64,000 nt of DNA from Calamus simplicifolius (taxonomy: Eukaryota; Streptophyta; Magnoliopsida; Arecales; Arecaceae), in NCBI GenBank assembly GCA_900491605.1, contig UESW01004010.1:829335-893334 (forward strand), written 5' to 3'. Below, one piece after another: positions 45,256-57,089 of this stretch. Made by a program: the position numbers and the translations under genes. Below the pieces are notes generated by a model that worked only from the letters and a program-made list of their open reading frames with translations, had not been told where the DNA came from and searched no databases. How positions within the stretch are numbered: the stretch's first letter is position 1; each line of letters starts with the position of its first letter.

Positions 45256-46990
45256 GCATTATGTAGCAACCATGTGGTCAAAGATAAATGTTACATACAC
45301 TTATAAAGAAAAAAAATATTAAAAGATAAGCTTCTATTTGTCATGCTTATTTTAGTCAAATATGATTCGCACTACATTAACATATAATCATCATTTTGGA
45401 TGGGGTTTGTTGTATACGCTTCAGCTAAAAAGTAATTCTTTTCTTTATAATACAAAACAATGTTAAACGATAAAAGAGACAAAAAATTGCATGATTTCTT
45501 GGGGAGAGAAACATATTTGTTATTATTTTTGGTCCAAGTATTATACTTAAAAATTATGTGGAAATTTTGACACCCATTTTTCTTCATAAGCCTACACTCT
45601 AGCCCTATGAGGTTTTGTTTGGTTCCCACCATCTTCTTAGAAAAAATACTTTTCCTGAAAAGAGCTTCCATTTCATTTTGTTTGGTTAACGAAATCCATG
45701 CTAGGAAGTTTAATACAAGTACAATAAAAAAGCCATGACTTTCTAAAAAGCAGCAACACATATGAGAGTTAGGAGGACATCTTCCCACGAATCATGTTTT
45801 CTCATAAGCCGACTTATAACGAATCAAAACGAAGCCTCAATGTTTGTGTTAAAAGATAGGCTACATATTGTGCACTTTCAACCATAATATGTGACATTAT
45901 AATGGTGTATTTCAAGTGATCCAAAATATGTTAAGATAGATTGAAAGTAAAGTTTTCTCAAAATTCAATCTATATCAAGATGAGTTGAGGCTAGAATTTT
46001 GAATTCATTAAAAATTTATTTAATTGCAAGCAAAATTACTTAGAAAACTTATTTTTATTAAAAATAAAATATTAGTTTCATTGGCAAATAAATTGGCAAA
46101 TACGAAAAACTCATTTTAAAGTCTTTGAAAAGCCTTTCCCTTTTTTTATAAAAAATATCATTATTTATTTTCTTTCCCTTGGATATTTTCTCGAATAAGT
46201 GAACCTTCATAAACTTTGTATATTTGCACAATCATTTATAGCTACCTCTTCAAGATTTTGCAAATAATTTTTTTGTAGTGATGTCTTGGGGATGTATTTC
46301 ACATTTTAATAATTTTTGGTTTCTTGCACTTTTCCTTTTTTTGAATTAATTATCTAATTAAGGTATATGGAGAATAACTTGCCAAACACCTGAACTGCTA
46401 CGTCCCTTAAGGAGTTGAGCTCCATTTGTCATCTAGTAGAATGTCTGGGAGGTGACTCTTTTCCTTTTTCAATCTGATTCAACTCTTCAATCTCACTTTC
46501 CAAAGAGAAGAAGAGCTTCTCCTTATTTTCGTGCCAACCTTTTTTCTGTCCTAACCCAAACTCGTCAAGTTCAAAGTTAAGGGTTCAATTCTTCAAACTC
46601 GTTATTCATTCATCTAGGATATGAAAGCAGTCCTTAATAACATATGCATTGTCGTTACGTAATATTATATGTAAAACAATGCTAATATACAAGGATATAC
46701 AATGACAAATATGTAAAGTACCTTTAAAATAATGTCTTTATTATTCTTTAGAGAGTGTACTTATCTTAAAACTTTTACCAGCAGCTTAAAAAAAATGTAC
46801 AAACCATATATAATAATTTTGTGAAACCCTCAAATTTTTGCTCTACCATCCAAGCATGTAAACTTAATCCTTGGATGCCATAGTGAAACCTTTCATTCCT
46901 TTGCAGAAATTAGATGATAAGATTGCATACATCTAATTCTCCCTTGTAATGTCAAGACTAAGTTATGAGATGTAGGTCAGGATTTGAACA
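45256..46990. other. Non-coding stretch upstream of the plus-strand bHLH gene, unit 2
   Basis: Copy of 3113-4840. No gene recognised. Confidence 0.5.
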
Positions 46991-46992
46991 TT

Positions 46993-47112
46993 ATCTATAT
47001 ATATCCTTGAATGCCATAGCGAAACCTTTCATTCCTTTGCAGAAATTCCTCTCGCTGCCAGAGTGAAACGGCAATGCACCCAACCCCATCGCCAAGAAAA
47101 CCATGCCACGTG
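46993..47112 (+). promoter_or_regulatory. Putative bHLH promoter copy: TATA tract and G-box
   Basis: CTATATATAT near 46996 and the G-box CACGTG at 47107-47112 are both conserved from unit 1. Confidence 0.4.
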
Positions 47113-47344
47113 TCCTCCACAATTAACCCTTCCAATCGTGTTCTCTACGAATTCCCCCCACCACCGTCATCTAGTCCCACCAGCCTCTCCCTCTCTTGCC
47201 ACACGGAGCTCCTTTCCGGTGTGCGGTGTTGCAAGGGAAGGGCCATTTGGCTCGCAGTTCATTCTTCCCACAGACATCATCCCTTCACCTGAACTCCACC
47301 ACCATTTTAAACGCTTCCACTCTCCTCCTCTCTCTCGCTCTCTC

Positions 47345-47735
47345 TCTCTAGAGGAGCTAGAGGCGTTCCTCTGCAAGGGCAAGCCATGGGAGTTGTTTGA
47401 CTCAGACGACTCCGGCGGGGGCCACGGCGAGACGGCCATGAAGCCGCCGGAGACGAGCTTGAGTATTCCCTCTGCCCCGGCTTCAAACAGCCGGCCGGGC
47501 CAGGGCCCCGTGTAGCGGGCCTTGGGTGAGGGGTCGAAGAGCTCGTCCTCCAAGGGCGGGGGACAGGAGGGAAAAGGTGGCGGCGAATCGGAACATGAGA
47601 TGTACCTACGGAGAGAGAGGGAGAGGGGGAAGAAGATGAGGACCATGTTCACGAATCTCCATGCCCTCCTCCCTCATCTGCCTGAGAAGGTGCTTTTTTG
47701 TTCTCCACCTACATTAGATCGCTTTTCCTTCTTCA

Positions 47736-47769
<34 letters not shown>

Positions 47770-49413
47770 AGAAATTGCACCATGTTTCTAAGAAAGAGTA
47801 GAAAAGGGAGAAGAAGACTTGGAGGAAGAAGAAGAAAAGCGATACCGTTCCACTGACGGTGGTGCTTGTCGCGGTGCGCACGAGAACGTTCAAGCATGAT
47901 CTCCTCCTTTTTTTTTTTTTTTCTAAAGGAAGTGGAGTGGAGTACGTTGAGGTGACTTCAAAAGGCGTAATATATTTCTGTTGGCTTCCATTGAGATGGT
48001 CTTTATTTTTTTTTGGGTTTCTTAGGAGCTTCTTATCAGACGAACCAACATTCATTTTTTATAGTCCTTATACATCAATCTTTAGCTATTATTCATCACT
48101 GATTTCTTTTTGTTTCTCTCTGTCTCTCCCCTTAAATTTCTCTCTTCCACAGGCTGATAAAACCAGCATCGTCGATGAGGCGATCAGCTTCATCAAAAAG
48201 CAGGAGGCATTGGGGATCCCAGGCACGACCTCCGGCGAATCGTCAGCATTGGGGATGCAGATGAAAGGGATCGAGACGACGACAAAAGAGGCATTCAAGG
48301 CAGATCAGGTCAAGTATTTGGTAGTGGCGAACTCGCCCTCGGCTGTCGCCATCCCTCAATACCCCTCCTGCTTCCGGACCTGGATGTCGCCTAACGTCGT
48401 GCTGAACGTGACCGGAGTGGACGCCCACATCAGCATCTGCACCGTCAAGAAGCCGCGCCTCTTCACGGCCATCGCCCATGTGCTTGAGAAGTATAACATC
48501 GAAGTGATCACGGCCGAAATCAGCTCAAATGACTCCAGGAGCATGATCGTGATTCATGCCCGTGTAAGTAATCCAAGCACTTTCTAAAATATTTCTTCTC
48601 ATTTTCCTTCATTGATACAGATTGCAACTTCTTCTGTATAAAGATAAATAAGATGAGAATAGGAATTTTAAATGATACTTGTGCGTTTTACCAATCTTTG
48701 ATGATCTGCACTGTGTTTGATCTGGAGAAAAAATATCAGTTAAAAAAAAAGATGCTCTAATAATTTCATTCGGATGATCTAGATAGAATTGTTTCAACTT
48801 CTGTTCTTCCTCCGCCTACACCAAAAAGAAGGGGAAAAAAAACTCAGCTCCTTCCTCAAAATGTCTTGGGAATGATCGATAATTAATTATGTTTTTTGGG
48901 GAAGAAAGAAGAATAATTAGCATGAAAAGTTACCCATGCTGAGAAGTAGTATGTCTGGACAAAGATGGCCTGAAAGCTATTGAAATTCTTTTGAGAAGAT
49001 AGAAATTTAACTCACAAGGTTATTGAATTAATTCCATTGGTTAGTGATGAAAAAAAAAAAGAAGTAATGATAACTTCCAAATTCATATTAGGAATGCCTT
49101 GACCTTTGGACTATTATAATTGCTCATTGCAACGGTTTAGCAGCATTGTAAGAAGTATATGAACTGAATTGAATTCAACAGTAGCTGACAATAAACAAGA
49201 CTATACTGTTCTCACTGTGACTTAATCAGCCATTTATGTTTACTAACATATGTTGTACATTCCTAAATGAGCTTGATTGAATTAGCTTTCATACTACCAC
49301 TATGGTTCATGGAACAGGTGAGCGGAGTATGGGGTCAATCCCCTCAGATGTTGATGATTGAAAACTTATACAAAAATGCAATTGGCGAGATACTTCTCTG
49401 GCTTTCTTCGTGA
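47345..49413 (+). pseudogene. bHLH95/ZHOUPI-like gene B, unit 2 (no transposon, independently broken)
   Basis: Second copy of gene B. Exon 1 (about 47345-47689) keeps LEAFLCKGKPWELFDSDDSG and the basic/helix 1 text, but the ATG and first codons are deleted, and a TAG at 47513-47515 replaces Lys. Intron 1 (47690-48152) is about 200 bp shorter, through loss between two T runs. Exon 2 (48153-48563) lacks about 35 bp after KKQE, removing the end of helix 2 and a Leu-rich extension, while frame is kept. It ends at an intact donor GTAAGT (48564). Exon 3 (49318-49413) ends GEILLWLSS. Intron 2 is 754 bp. None of these breaks is shared with unit 1. Confidence 0.8.
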
Positions 49414-49443
49414 TCATGCCGAAAGGCCTCACGTGTGCTTCCT

Positions 49444-49655
49444 CTTTATATATTATTAGTTTTATAATATATAAAATTTATATTTAAATAATGTTAAATA
49501 AGAGTTGGTTGGTGCCTTGTCCGCTTTGGCACTTATCGAGAGATCTTTTGTTTGACTTGATTTTTAAGGCCTTTATGTAAAAATTATATGCTCGGATCAG
49601 ATCAAACCAAGTTTAATTTATTTTTTTTAAGCTTGATCTCAACCCAAAATTTAAA
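49444..49655. mobile_element. Internal piece of the hAT-like element, unit 2
   Basis: Shortened copy of 12388-12630, starting at TATATATTATTAG directly after the deletion junction with bHLH downstream sequence. Confidence 0.5.
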
Positions 49656-49659
49656 CCCA

Positions 49660-51919
49660 AAATTGTTTAGGGACTTGCATTTGAAATAACAAAACTCTTG
49701 CAATTTCAAGAAAATGTCTATTTTTTCATTCAGCAACTCTATTATGAGATGGCGTATCTGCATAAGGAGTTTGATGCATAATGCCATGTTGAACCATATA
49801 ATTTTAAAAGTATTATGATAAATATTTCTTAACATAATCACTTCTCAAAATTTGTAGAGGCATATTAAATTGAGTTTTGATTTTTGCATAAAAAGTAATA
49901 CAATGAGAAAATAATTCTGAATGATTTTTCATTAAAAATAACCATGTCATTCGAGAATAATCATCAACAAAGGCAACAAAATATTTAAACCTAGTTTTAG
50001 ACTAAGAGGACAACGATCCCAAACATTGAAGTGAACTAACTCAAAAGGAGCACTAGCTCTTTTATTGACTCTGGGACTAGAACTCAAACGATGATATTTG
50101 GCAAATTGACAAGAGTCACAATTTAATAAAGATAGGCTTAAAAACTGAGGATAAAGTTTTTTTTAATACAGGCAATGAAGGATGACCCAACCGATAATAT
50201 GCTTCAAAAGGGGTTATAACTTCAGAACAAGCAACATACTTTGGTACTTATGTATCAAGAATGTAAAGGCCTTTAGACTCAAGTCCTTTACCAATAATTT
50301 TTTTCATTATAAAATCTTGAAATAGACAAAAATTAGGATAGAATGTGATACAACAATTAAGAGAATGAGTAAGTTTACTAATGGACACTAAATTAAAAGA
50401 TAAGTCAGGTAAACTTAAAATAGATTTCAAAGGAATTGAGGGTATTGAAATAATGATGTCAAACCATAAAATATGAGATGTAGATCCATCTTCTAAAGTA
50501 ACTGTAGAACTAGAAGCATGTGACTTAAAAGAAGAAAATATGTTAGAATCACCTATCATGTGATATGCGGCACCAGAATCAATGATCTATTTGGAAGATG
50601 AGGAAATAAGATATGTATTCATTTTACCTGAATCGACGATGGCAGTAATAGGAGTAGACGAAGACTTTAAAGAATTTTGATAGTATGAAAACTTGGCATA
50701 CTCATCTGCAGATATTAAAATGGACACAGAAGCATCATTAGTAGAGGCAACATGGACTGACTAGTTTGATTGATTCTTGTGCTGCAACATTCTACAATCT
50801 TTCTTCACATGTTCTAGCTTATGACAATAGTAACATACAACACCCCATATCTTGTTCTCGAGCAGAAAGATTTCGATCATAACTACTTGAGTCTTTCCCT
50901 CTATTAAAATGTCTATATGATTGTCTCCTAGATTAAGAAGTGCGGCTGACAATAGCACTATTAGGCTGAGCAGAAGCTAAATTTTCAATGTCGAGTACCC
51001 TATGAAAAGCTTCTTTCAAAGAGGATATCTTAGGGCTAGAAAGAATTTGCGATTAGCAGCCTCAAACTTAGAAGGAAGGCTAGCCAAGAAGCTCATAACT
51101 GTTATCTTTTCTTTCTGAGCTTGCTGAACTTTCACATCAATACTAAATGGAAGTAGCATATTAAGTTCCTCATGAATCTTCTTAAAAATTCTTAAAGTAG
51201 TCAGTAAGGGATCTGTCAACTTTTTCTGCACAATAAAAGGCTTGGCTTACCTTATAAGTGTGTTTGATATTTTTGTTGTCAGAATACATAAACTTCAAAT
51301 AATTCATTAGTTATTTTATAAATTCATAATGATTTATCAAACCAACCACCTTACCATCAATAGAATTATATATTTACAAAAATGGACGAGCATCCTCTCT
51401 TAGCCATGAGGTTTTCGAGTCATCAATAGATGGATCATCAGTTAAATGATTATCCATAGCAATACTCCACAAATAAAGTCTAACAATTTTACTTCAATCT
51501 AAATAATTAAATATATTAAGTTTGTGTTATGTAATTTTTGACATCATAAGAACCACATTAGACACAACAATAGACTTCTTTTCCTTCATATTATCAAATA
51601 TCAACCAAATAACATAGCCAAAACCATATCAAAGTTAAAAATACCTAAAGAATTTGAATATGTCCCAATGTAGATTCCACACCGAATAGATGCTAGCCCA
51701 AACAAGTAATAAACTTATTGTGAAAGTTGAGGCAAGCAGAATGAATGAAAAAGGACCAAATTTCGGCAACAAAACTCTGGATGAAGGATGATGGCGAGTG
51801 GTGCTTCCCAAGGTGTAGGCAGTGAGAACAAAAAGTTATCGAAAATAGAAACCCAAAAAATTCCTAAAATCCCACTGCTTATATATTTTAGGGTTATAAG
51901 TCCGAAAGCTCTAATACCA
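49660..51919 (-). pseudogene. Ty1/copia gag-pol remnant B, unit 2
   Basis: Copy of 12640-14895. Gag (KIHEELNMLLPFSIDVKVQQ, FLASLPSKFEA), a CYYCHKLEHVKKDC knuckle near 50790-50830, protease and pre-integrase (SSTVTLEDGSTSHILW), and a decayed integrase. More frameshifts than unit 1. The primer-binding site has one change (GCTCTAATACCA). Confidence 0.78.
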
Positions 51920-52194
51920 TGAAACACAGCTAAAACTCTAAAAAAAAGGAAGAAGAAAGTAATTTCTATGTATTTTTTTATTCATCAATCTCTTAGGTTT
52001 ATATACAAGCTACAAATCCTATGTTTGGAAGAAAAACTAATTACATCAAATTCCTATAAATCAGAATCAAAGATATTTAATTTCTATTATAGAAATAAAG
52101 TCTACTTTCTATTCTAGAAATGCAATTTGTAGCAATCCCTATGAATCAGAATCAAATATATTTACTTCCTATTCTAGAAATATAATCTGTAACA
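51920..52194 (-). repeat. LTR of copia remnant B, unit 2
   Basis: 275 bp, same length as 14896-15170, TGTTACAGATTATATTTC start on the minus strand. Confidence 0.73.
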
Positions 52195-53372
52195 GGTACC
52201 AAATAATTTTTGTAAAATTTAATACTTTTAAATAACCATGTCAAATAGTCATTTGCAGGTATGTAGTACCAAATCCATTTTTTATTTTTTAAATAATATA
52301 TTATGTATAGTATAACATTTAAATCCATAATTTTTATACTTTAATAATTCATAAAAATCATGATAAATAGCTTACTTACCTCTTAGTGCTAATCCAAGAG
52401 TATAAATCAGCTATTTGGGCACCTGGGTACTTATCATATTATTTTTAAAATTTTTAATCTCTAGAATCAGCCTATCAAAATAACTTCTAAACTCTACTCA
52501 ATCTAATCCTTGGCCAACTCGGGGCTTGAATATCTTCAAATATATAAGTCCAAATGGAGAAATAATTTTTTTTAAGAAACTAGGATCAACACTGATCCAA
52601 ACTCTATCTTACTTTTATTGGGCTTGGCCCAATTTGGGGCCCAAAAAATTAGCCCAAAGGGCTTACTAGGTTAGGCCGAACCCAGGCCCAACACCCCATT
52701 TCTCCTTCTCTTTCATTCTTTCTTTCCCCTTTTTCCTCTGTTTCTCCTCCTCCCTGCCCATCACCATCTCCTTGGGCAGCAGCGGCATGGCTGGTGGGAC
52801 TCCATCGGATGCCTCCTCGACGTTGTTAGGGGCCATTTCCTGTGGCCCGAGCACGGCCAGGAGACGAGCATGCTGTCAGGCCTAAACTGGTGTGGGAGCT
52901 GGTTTGGCTCCAACTACAGATAAAGGCCACGTAGTGGCTCTCTTTCTCCACTCTGGTCGCCTCTAGGGAAGTGCCGGCTCGCTCCCCCTTCTTCGGCGAT
53001 CAATCAGGAAGCACCAATGCTATTGATGAAGCCTCGGCATGGCTACGGTTCCTCCTTCCTTTCTTCTCCCTCTTTCTTTCTCTAAAACTCTTGCTTACCT
53101 TGTTGGAGGTAGCACAGTGGCGAAGGCGAGCAGAAGAAATAGCCAAAGATGGAGTGAGGAGGGGGCCGGTGCGGCCCCCTCTTTATAGCGACAAGGAGAT
53201 GAGCTTGTAGGGGGTGTCGTGTGAAAAGGGGGAGCTAATGCACCCCCTTCTTTGACCAGTGCAGCATGCTGATCATGCCACCTACTGTTATGATTGCAGC
53301 GCCATGCTATGCTCTACAACAGCAGAGCATAGCTTGGTTTGCGCTGCCAAACGCTGGTGTGCATAGCACACC

Positions 53373-53414
<42 letters not shown>

Positions 53415-53425
53415 TTTTAATAAAC
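52195..53425. other. Intergenic stretch, unit 2
   Basis: Copy of 15171-16399 with the minus-strand TATA (near 53190), the possible donor near 53105, a perfect 10-bp hairpin GCTATGCTCT/AGAGCATAGC (about 53305-53332) and a longer CT microsatellite (about 53375-53415). No gene recognised. Confidence 0.4.
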
Positions 53426-53429
53426 TAGG

Positions 53430-53608
53430 GTTTATAGGATATGCTCCGATCCACCCGCCCAAGTGCTTTCCTTATATGCCACATCTCAGGTGATATCCAA
53501 TAGCCCCATTTATGTGAACAACTCCATTGGTCACCATGACTTCAATTTCTTGAAGAACTTAGCATTGCCCGAGGATACAATTCTTTACTTCAAGCACCAT
53601 GCTATACT
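53430..53608 (+). pseudogene. Raffinose-synthase-family fragment, unit 2, truncated
   Basis: Copy of 16400-16575: SLYATSQVISNSPIYVNNS, DFNFLKNLALPEDTI. Cut at about 53608, where it joins bHLH exon 2 sequence directly at a shared CATGCTAT, so a deletion fused the two. Confidence 0.7.
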
Positions 53609-54720
53609 TCTCAAGGACTTGGACGACCTTCGTGAGGAGGCCCGGCTTCTTGGCAGTGCAGATGCTGATGTGGGCGTCCGCTCCGGTCATGTTCAGCACC
53701 ATGTTAGGCGACGTCCAAGTGTTGAAGCTGGAGGGGTATTGAGGGATGGAGACAGCCGTGGGCGAGTTCGCCACTGCCAGGTTCTTGGCCTGGTCTGACT
53801 TGAATGCCTCTTTTGTCGTCGTCTCGACCCCCTCCTCCATCTGCATTCCCACTTCTGCCGGTTCGGCGGAGGTCGTGCCTCGGATCCGTTCCTCTTTCAG
53901 TTTCTCAAGCTGCTGAACGTTTTCCTGCAGCTTTTTGATGTAGCTGATCGCATCGTCGACAATGGAAGTTTTATTAGCCTGTGGAGGGAGAGAGAGAGAG
54001 AGAGAGAGAATAGTCCGATAAGAAGATCCATCACAATGCATGACCATCTCCATTTTTTTTCCCCCCATTAACTACAGGCGTAGATTTCTATTGAAAAATA
54101 GTAGAATCGGCAAAATCCAAGGTAAAGACGAAACGAAAAATCAACTTGGGAAAAGAAAAATGGACGCCAGAGAAGCCGATCTAATGGCGATGGAGTTGGA
54201 CGCCACCGAAACTTGGATCTGCTGATCGACGTCTCTCTCCTTGGTACCTGTTACTTCTCTTAAAACAAAATCGAGATGAAGAAATCACGCTTGTATGCTC
54301 TCATGTGCACCGCGATATGCACCACCGTCAGTGAAATAGCGCTGCTCTTCTTCTTCTTCATTTTTCTAATCTTTCTTAGAAACCAGGAAAATAAAAGAAA
54401 GAAGAAAAACAAATCTTATGTGGATGAAGAACAAGCACCTTGGCAGGCAGCTGGGGGATCGAGGAAGGCATGGAGATTTGAGAACATCTCCCTCATCTTC
54501 TTCCTCTTCTCCCTCTCGGCCCGTATGCGCTTCGCAAGAAACGATTCGCGGCCACCTTTTCCCTCGTGTCCCCTGCCCTTGGAGGGCGATCTCTTCGACG
54601 CCTCACTGGAGACCCACTGGCCAGAGGGATCATTCGAACTCGACTCGGGTGGCTCCATGGACGTCTTGCGGCCGCTGCCGCTGGAGCCGTTGAGTTAAAG
54701 AACGCCCACGGCTGGGCAAT
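53609..54720 (-). pseudogene. bHLH95/ZHOUPI-like paralogue C, unit 2 (3' truncated)
   Basis: Minus-strand copy. Exon 1 remnant (about 54720-54439) has MEPPESSSNDPSGQW and AEREKRKKMREMFSNLHAFL, with the same 4-bp insertion before the donor as unit 1, so that lesion predates the duplication. Intron 1 is 54438-53979. Exon 2 (53978-53609) is better kept than in unit 1: helix 2 (NKTSIVDDAISYIKKLQENV), linker, and the ACT-like start (DAHISICTAKKPGLLTKVVQ). It runs to VLEKYS and is then lost to the deletion that joins it to the raffinose-synthase fragment. Exon 3 is absent. Confidence 0.75.
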
Positions 54721-54879
54721 CAGAACTTAATTTATTTCTAAATTGAAGCGGTGGCAAAAGCCTGATGGTTGTCGTTTCTAAAGCCTGATTGTTGTCATTA
54801 TACCTTCCATAATTTCTTTCCAGATCTTTCAGTCTGAACAAACCCTCATTCTCTGCCCCTTCGTTTGGCTTATGAGGAC

Positions 54880-55310
54880 CGAACGGAAGCTAGGGGCAAG
54901 GAGCAGTAGGCTAGCAAAGGGGAGTTGGGACCAAGGGGGCCGGGGCTGGGGGCCAAAAGGCTCTAAGGCGATGCGGCTGACGAAGCTAACCAGGGAGGGG
55001 AGCCGGGTGCCGAAGGGAGGATGCCAAGAGAAGCCGGGGCCTAGGGAAAGGGAGGGGAATCAGTGCCGGGCGGGAGGCCAGAGCAACCGGACTGGAAAGG
55101 GGTGTCAGTGCCGGAAGGGAGTCGAAGAGGAGAGTTGGAGCCGGAAGGAGGAAGTGGGCCAGAGAGAGGTACCAGTGTCGGAGGAAGTCAGAAAGAAGAG
55201 TTGGAGCCGAAAGAGGAAAAGGTGGGGAGCTGAAAAGGGGAGTCGGTGCCGAAGGTGGGGGGAGTCGGTGCCGACCTCTTAACGAAGGGGGATGAGATAG
55301 GGAGTGGAGA
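54880..55310 (+). repeat. Purine-rich degenerate GC repeat, unit 2 end
   Basis: Copy of 25406-25870 without the LINE. Repeated AGTTGGAGCCG and GGGAGTCGGTGCCGA motifs. No domain in the open frames. Confidence 0.55.
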
Positions 55311-55412
55311 GAAAAAAAATGGGTGGGGAAGGGATTTAAAGATAGTTTAGAATTTTTGCTGTGTATTTAGAAGCTTACATTAAAGAAATATATCTTTCCT
55401 CTTGTTTAAATC

Positions 55413-56751
55413 TTTAGCCCTAGCATTTATTTAAATTTTTCGTTGAACCATCAGCTAATTTTATTAGTCATAAATGAATTCATTTGGCCATTTGCAGCTT
55501 CTTTCCGAAAGAAAGCATCTGTCTCACTATATGTTTTAGAAATTATTCAAATAAATAAGTATAAATTTTTTCGATCTTTCCTCCTCTTTACTTTTTCTTC
55601 GTTCCATTTGCTTTTCATTATCAGCATTAAAATACACATTACAATCTAAACTTATATTAGATGTGGAACACATTAATAATTGATATAGGTAAATTATTTA
55701 TTACTAAAAAAATATTTTCAAACAAGATTGCATTAAGGTTCCATAATTTTATTATTAAAAAATTTAAAATTTTTTGAATTTAATCCTAAAAATTGATATT
55801 GACACTATTTAAAGAATATCAAACAAAAGCATAGTATGTTGTTTTAGGATCTATTTTTTTCTTATTTATTAAAATATTTATCTCAATTAGGCATCCCGTA
55901 CTTTAAGAATTTTTTTGATTTAATCTTTTATTTTTCTAAAATTCATTGGGCATTTAATTTAATTTTATATGAAATTAATTTTATTAAAATATGGAAAGCC
56001 AAATATAAAGCTTCATCCTATAAATTATTAGGTAACCTAGAATTTACTAATATAGTATTCAATGTAACTAATAATGTTTGATTTTTTTTACTTTGCATTA
56101 CTCCATTAGACCAATGTACATATGGAGGTGTTACTTGATGCGTAGTTTTATTCGTGTTACAAAATTCATTCATTTTAGTTGAAACATATTCTTCACCTCT
56201 ATCTATTCGTGGGGTGGGCTCAGGTTCAGGCTAGACCAAGGCTTGAACCTAGCCCAACCTGCATTCTTTATTTATTAGTTCTATAATATATAAAATATAT
56301 ATTTAACTAAGGTTAGAAATGAGTTAGTTGGTGCCTTGGTCCACTTTGGTACTTATTGAGAGATCTTTTGTTTGACTTAATTTTTAAGGCCTTTATATAA
56401 AATTATATATTCAGATCGGGTTAAACCAAGTTTGATCTTTTTTTTTTTTAAGCTTGAGCTCAGCCCAAAATTTGAATAGGTTTAGATACTTAGGTTCGAC
56501 ATAGTTCCATAGGCTAAATTTTGTGACTTGAGCCTGAAAATTTTCAGGTCAAGCTTGGGTAGGCCCACAAATTGCTTGGCCCATCCCACGGGTTGTTCGA
56601 CCCATACTCACCCCTACCTCCATTGGTCCACAAAATTTTAATTTCTTTTCTAATTGATTTTCAACTTAGCTTTATAAAATTTAAAGTCATCAAATAATGA
56701 ATTAATTAGATAAACATAAAAATATTTTGAATGATCATCCGTACAAGAAAT
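55413..56751 (-). pseudogene. Copia remnant A, unit 3
   Basis: Third copy of the decayed integrase remnant, ending at CAAGAAATAT, where the deletion joins it to GTCTTGGGG. Confidence 0.72.
56203..56615. mobile_element. hAT-like non-autonomous element, unit 3
   Basis: 413-bp copy at the orthologous site with ACCTCTAT (56195-56202) and ACCTCCAT (56616-56623) flanks. Confidence 0.5.
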
Positions 56752-57089
56752 ATGTCTTGGGGATGTATTTCACATTTTAATAATTTTTGGTTTCTTGCAC
56801 TTTTCCTCTTTTTGAATTAATTATCTAATTAAGGTATATGGAGAATAACTTGCCAAACACTTGAACTGCTACGTCCCTTAAGGAGTTGAGCTCCATTTGT
56901 CATCTAGTAGAATGTCTGGAAGGTGACTCTTTTCCTTTTTCAATCTGATTCAACCCTTCAATCTCACATTCCATAAAGAAGAAGAGCTTCTTCTTGTTTT
57001 TCGTGTCAACCTTTGTTCTTTCCTAACCCAAACTCGACAAGTCCAAAGTGAAGGGTTCAATTCTTCAAACTCCTTATTCATTCGTCTAG
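56752..57089. other. Unit-3 remainder: copy of 4134-4460
   Basis: Non-coding sequence orthologous to the stretch before the bHLH gene, joined directly to copia remnant A by a deletion and cut by the Sirevirus at 57089. No gene. Confidence 0.6.

Larger units (their letters stand above)
25939..55412. repeat. Segmental duplication, unit 2
   Basis: Second copy of the unit, carrying Copia-3 with the nested CACTA element. It has lost about 0.9 kb at 49440, about 190 bp of bHLH intron 1 and about 2 kb of host sequence at 53608 (the counterpart of 16571-23880, which in unit 1 also contains Copia-2). Confidence 0.85.
55413..57089. repeat. Segmental duplication, unit 3 (partial)
   Basis: Matches 31-1378, then jumps at 56751 to the match of about 4134-4460. 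About 2.75 kb, including bHLH fragment A and the raffinose-synthase fragment, is therefore deleted. Ends where the Sirevirus inserted. Confidence 0.82.
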
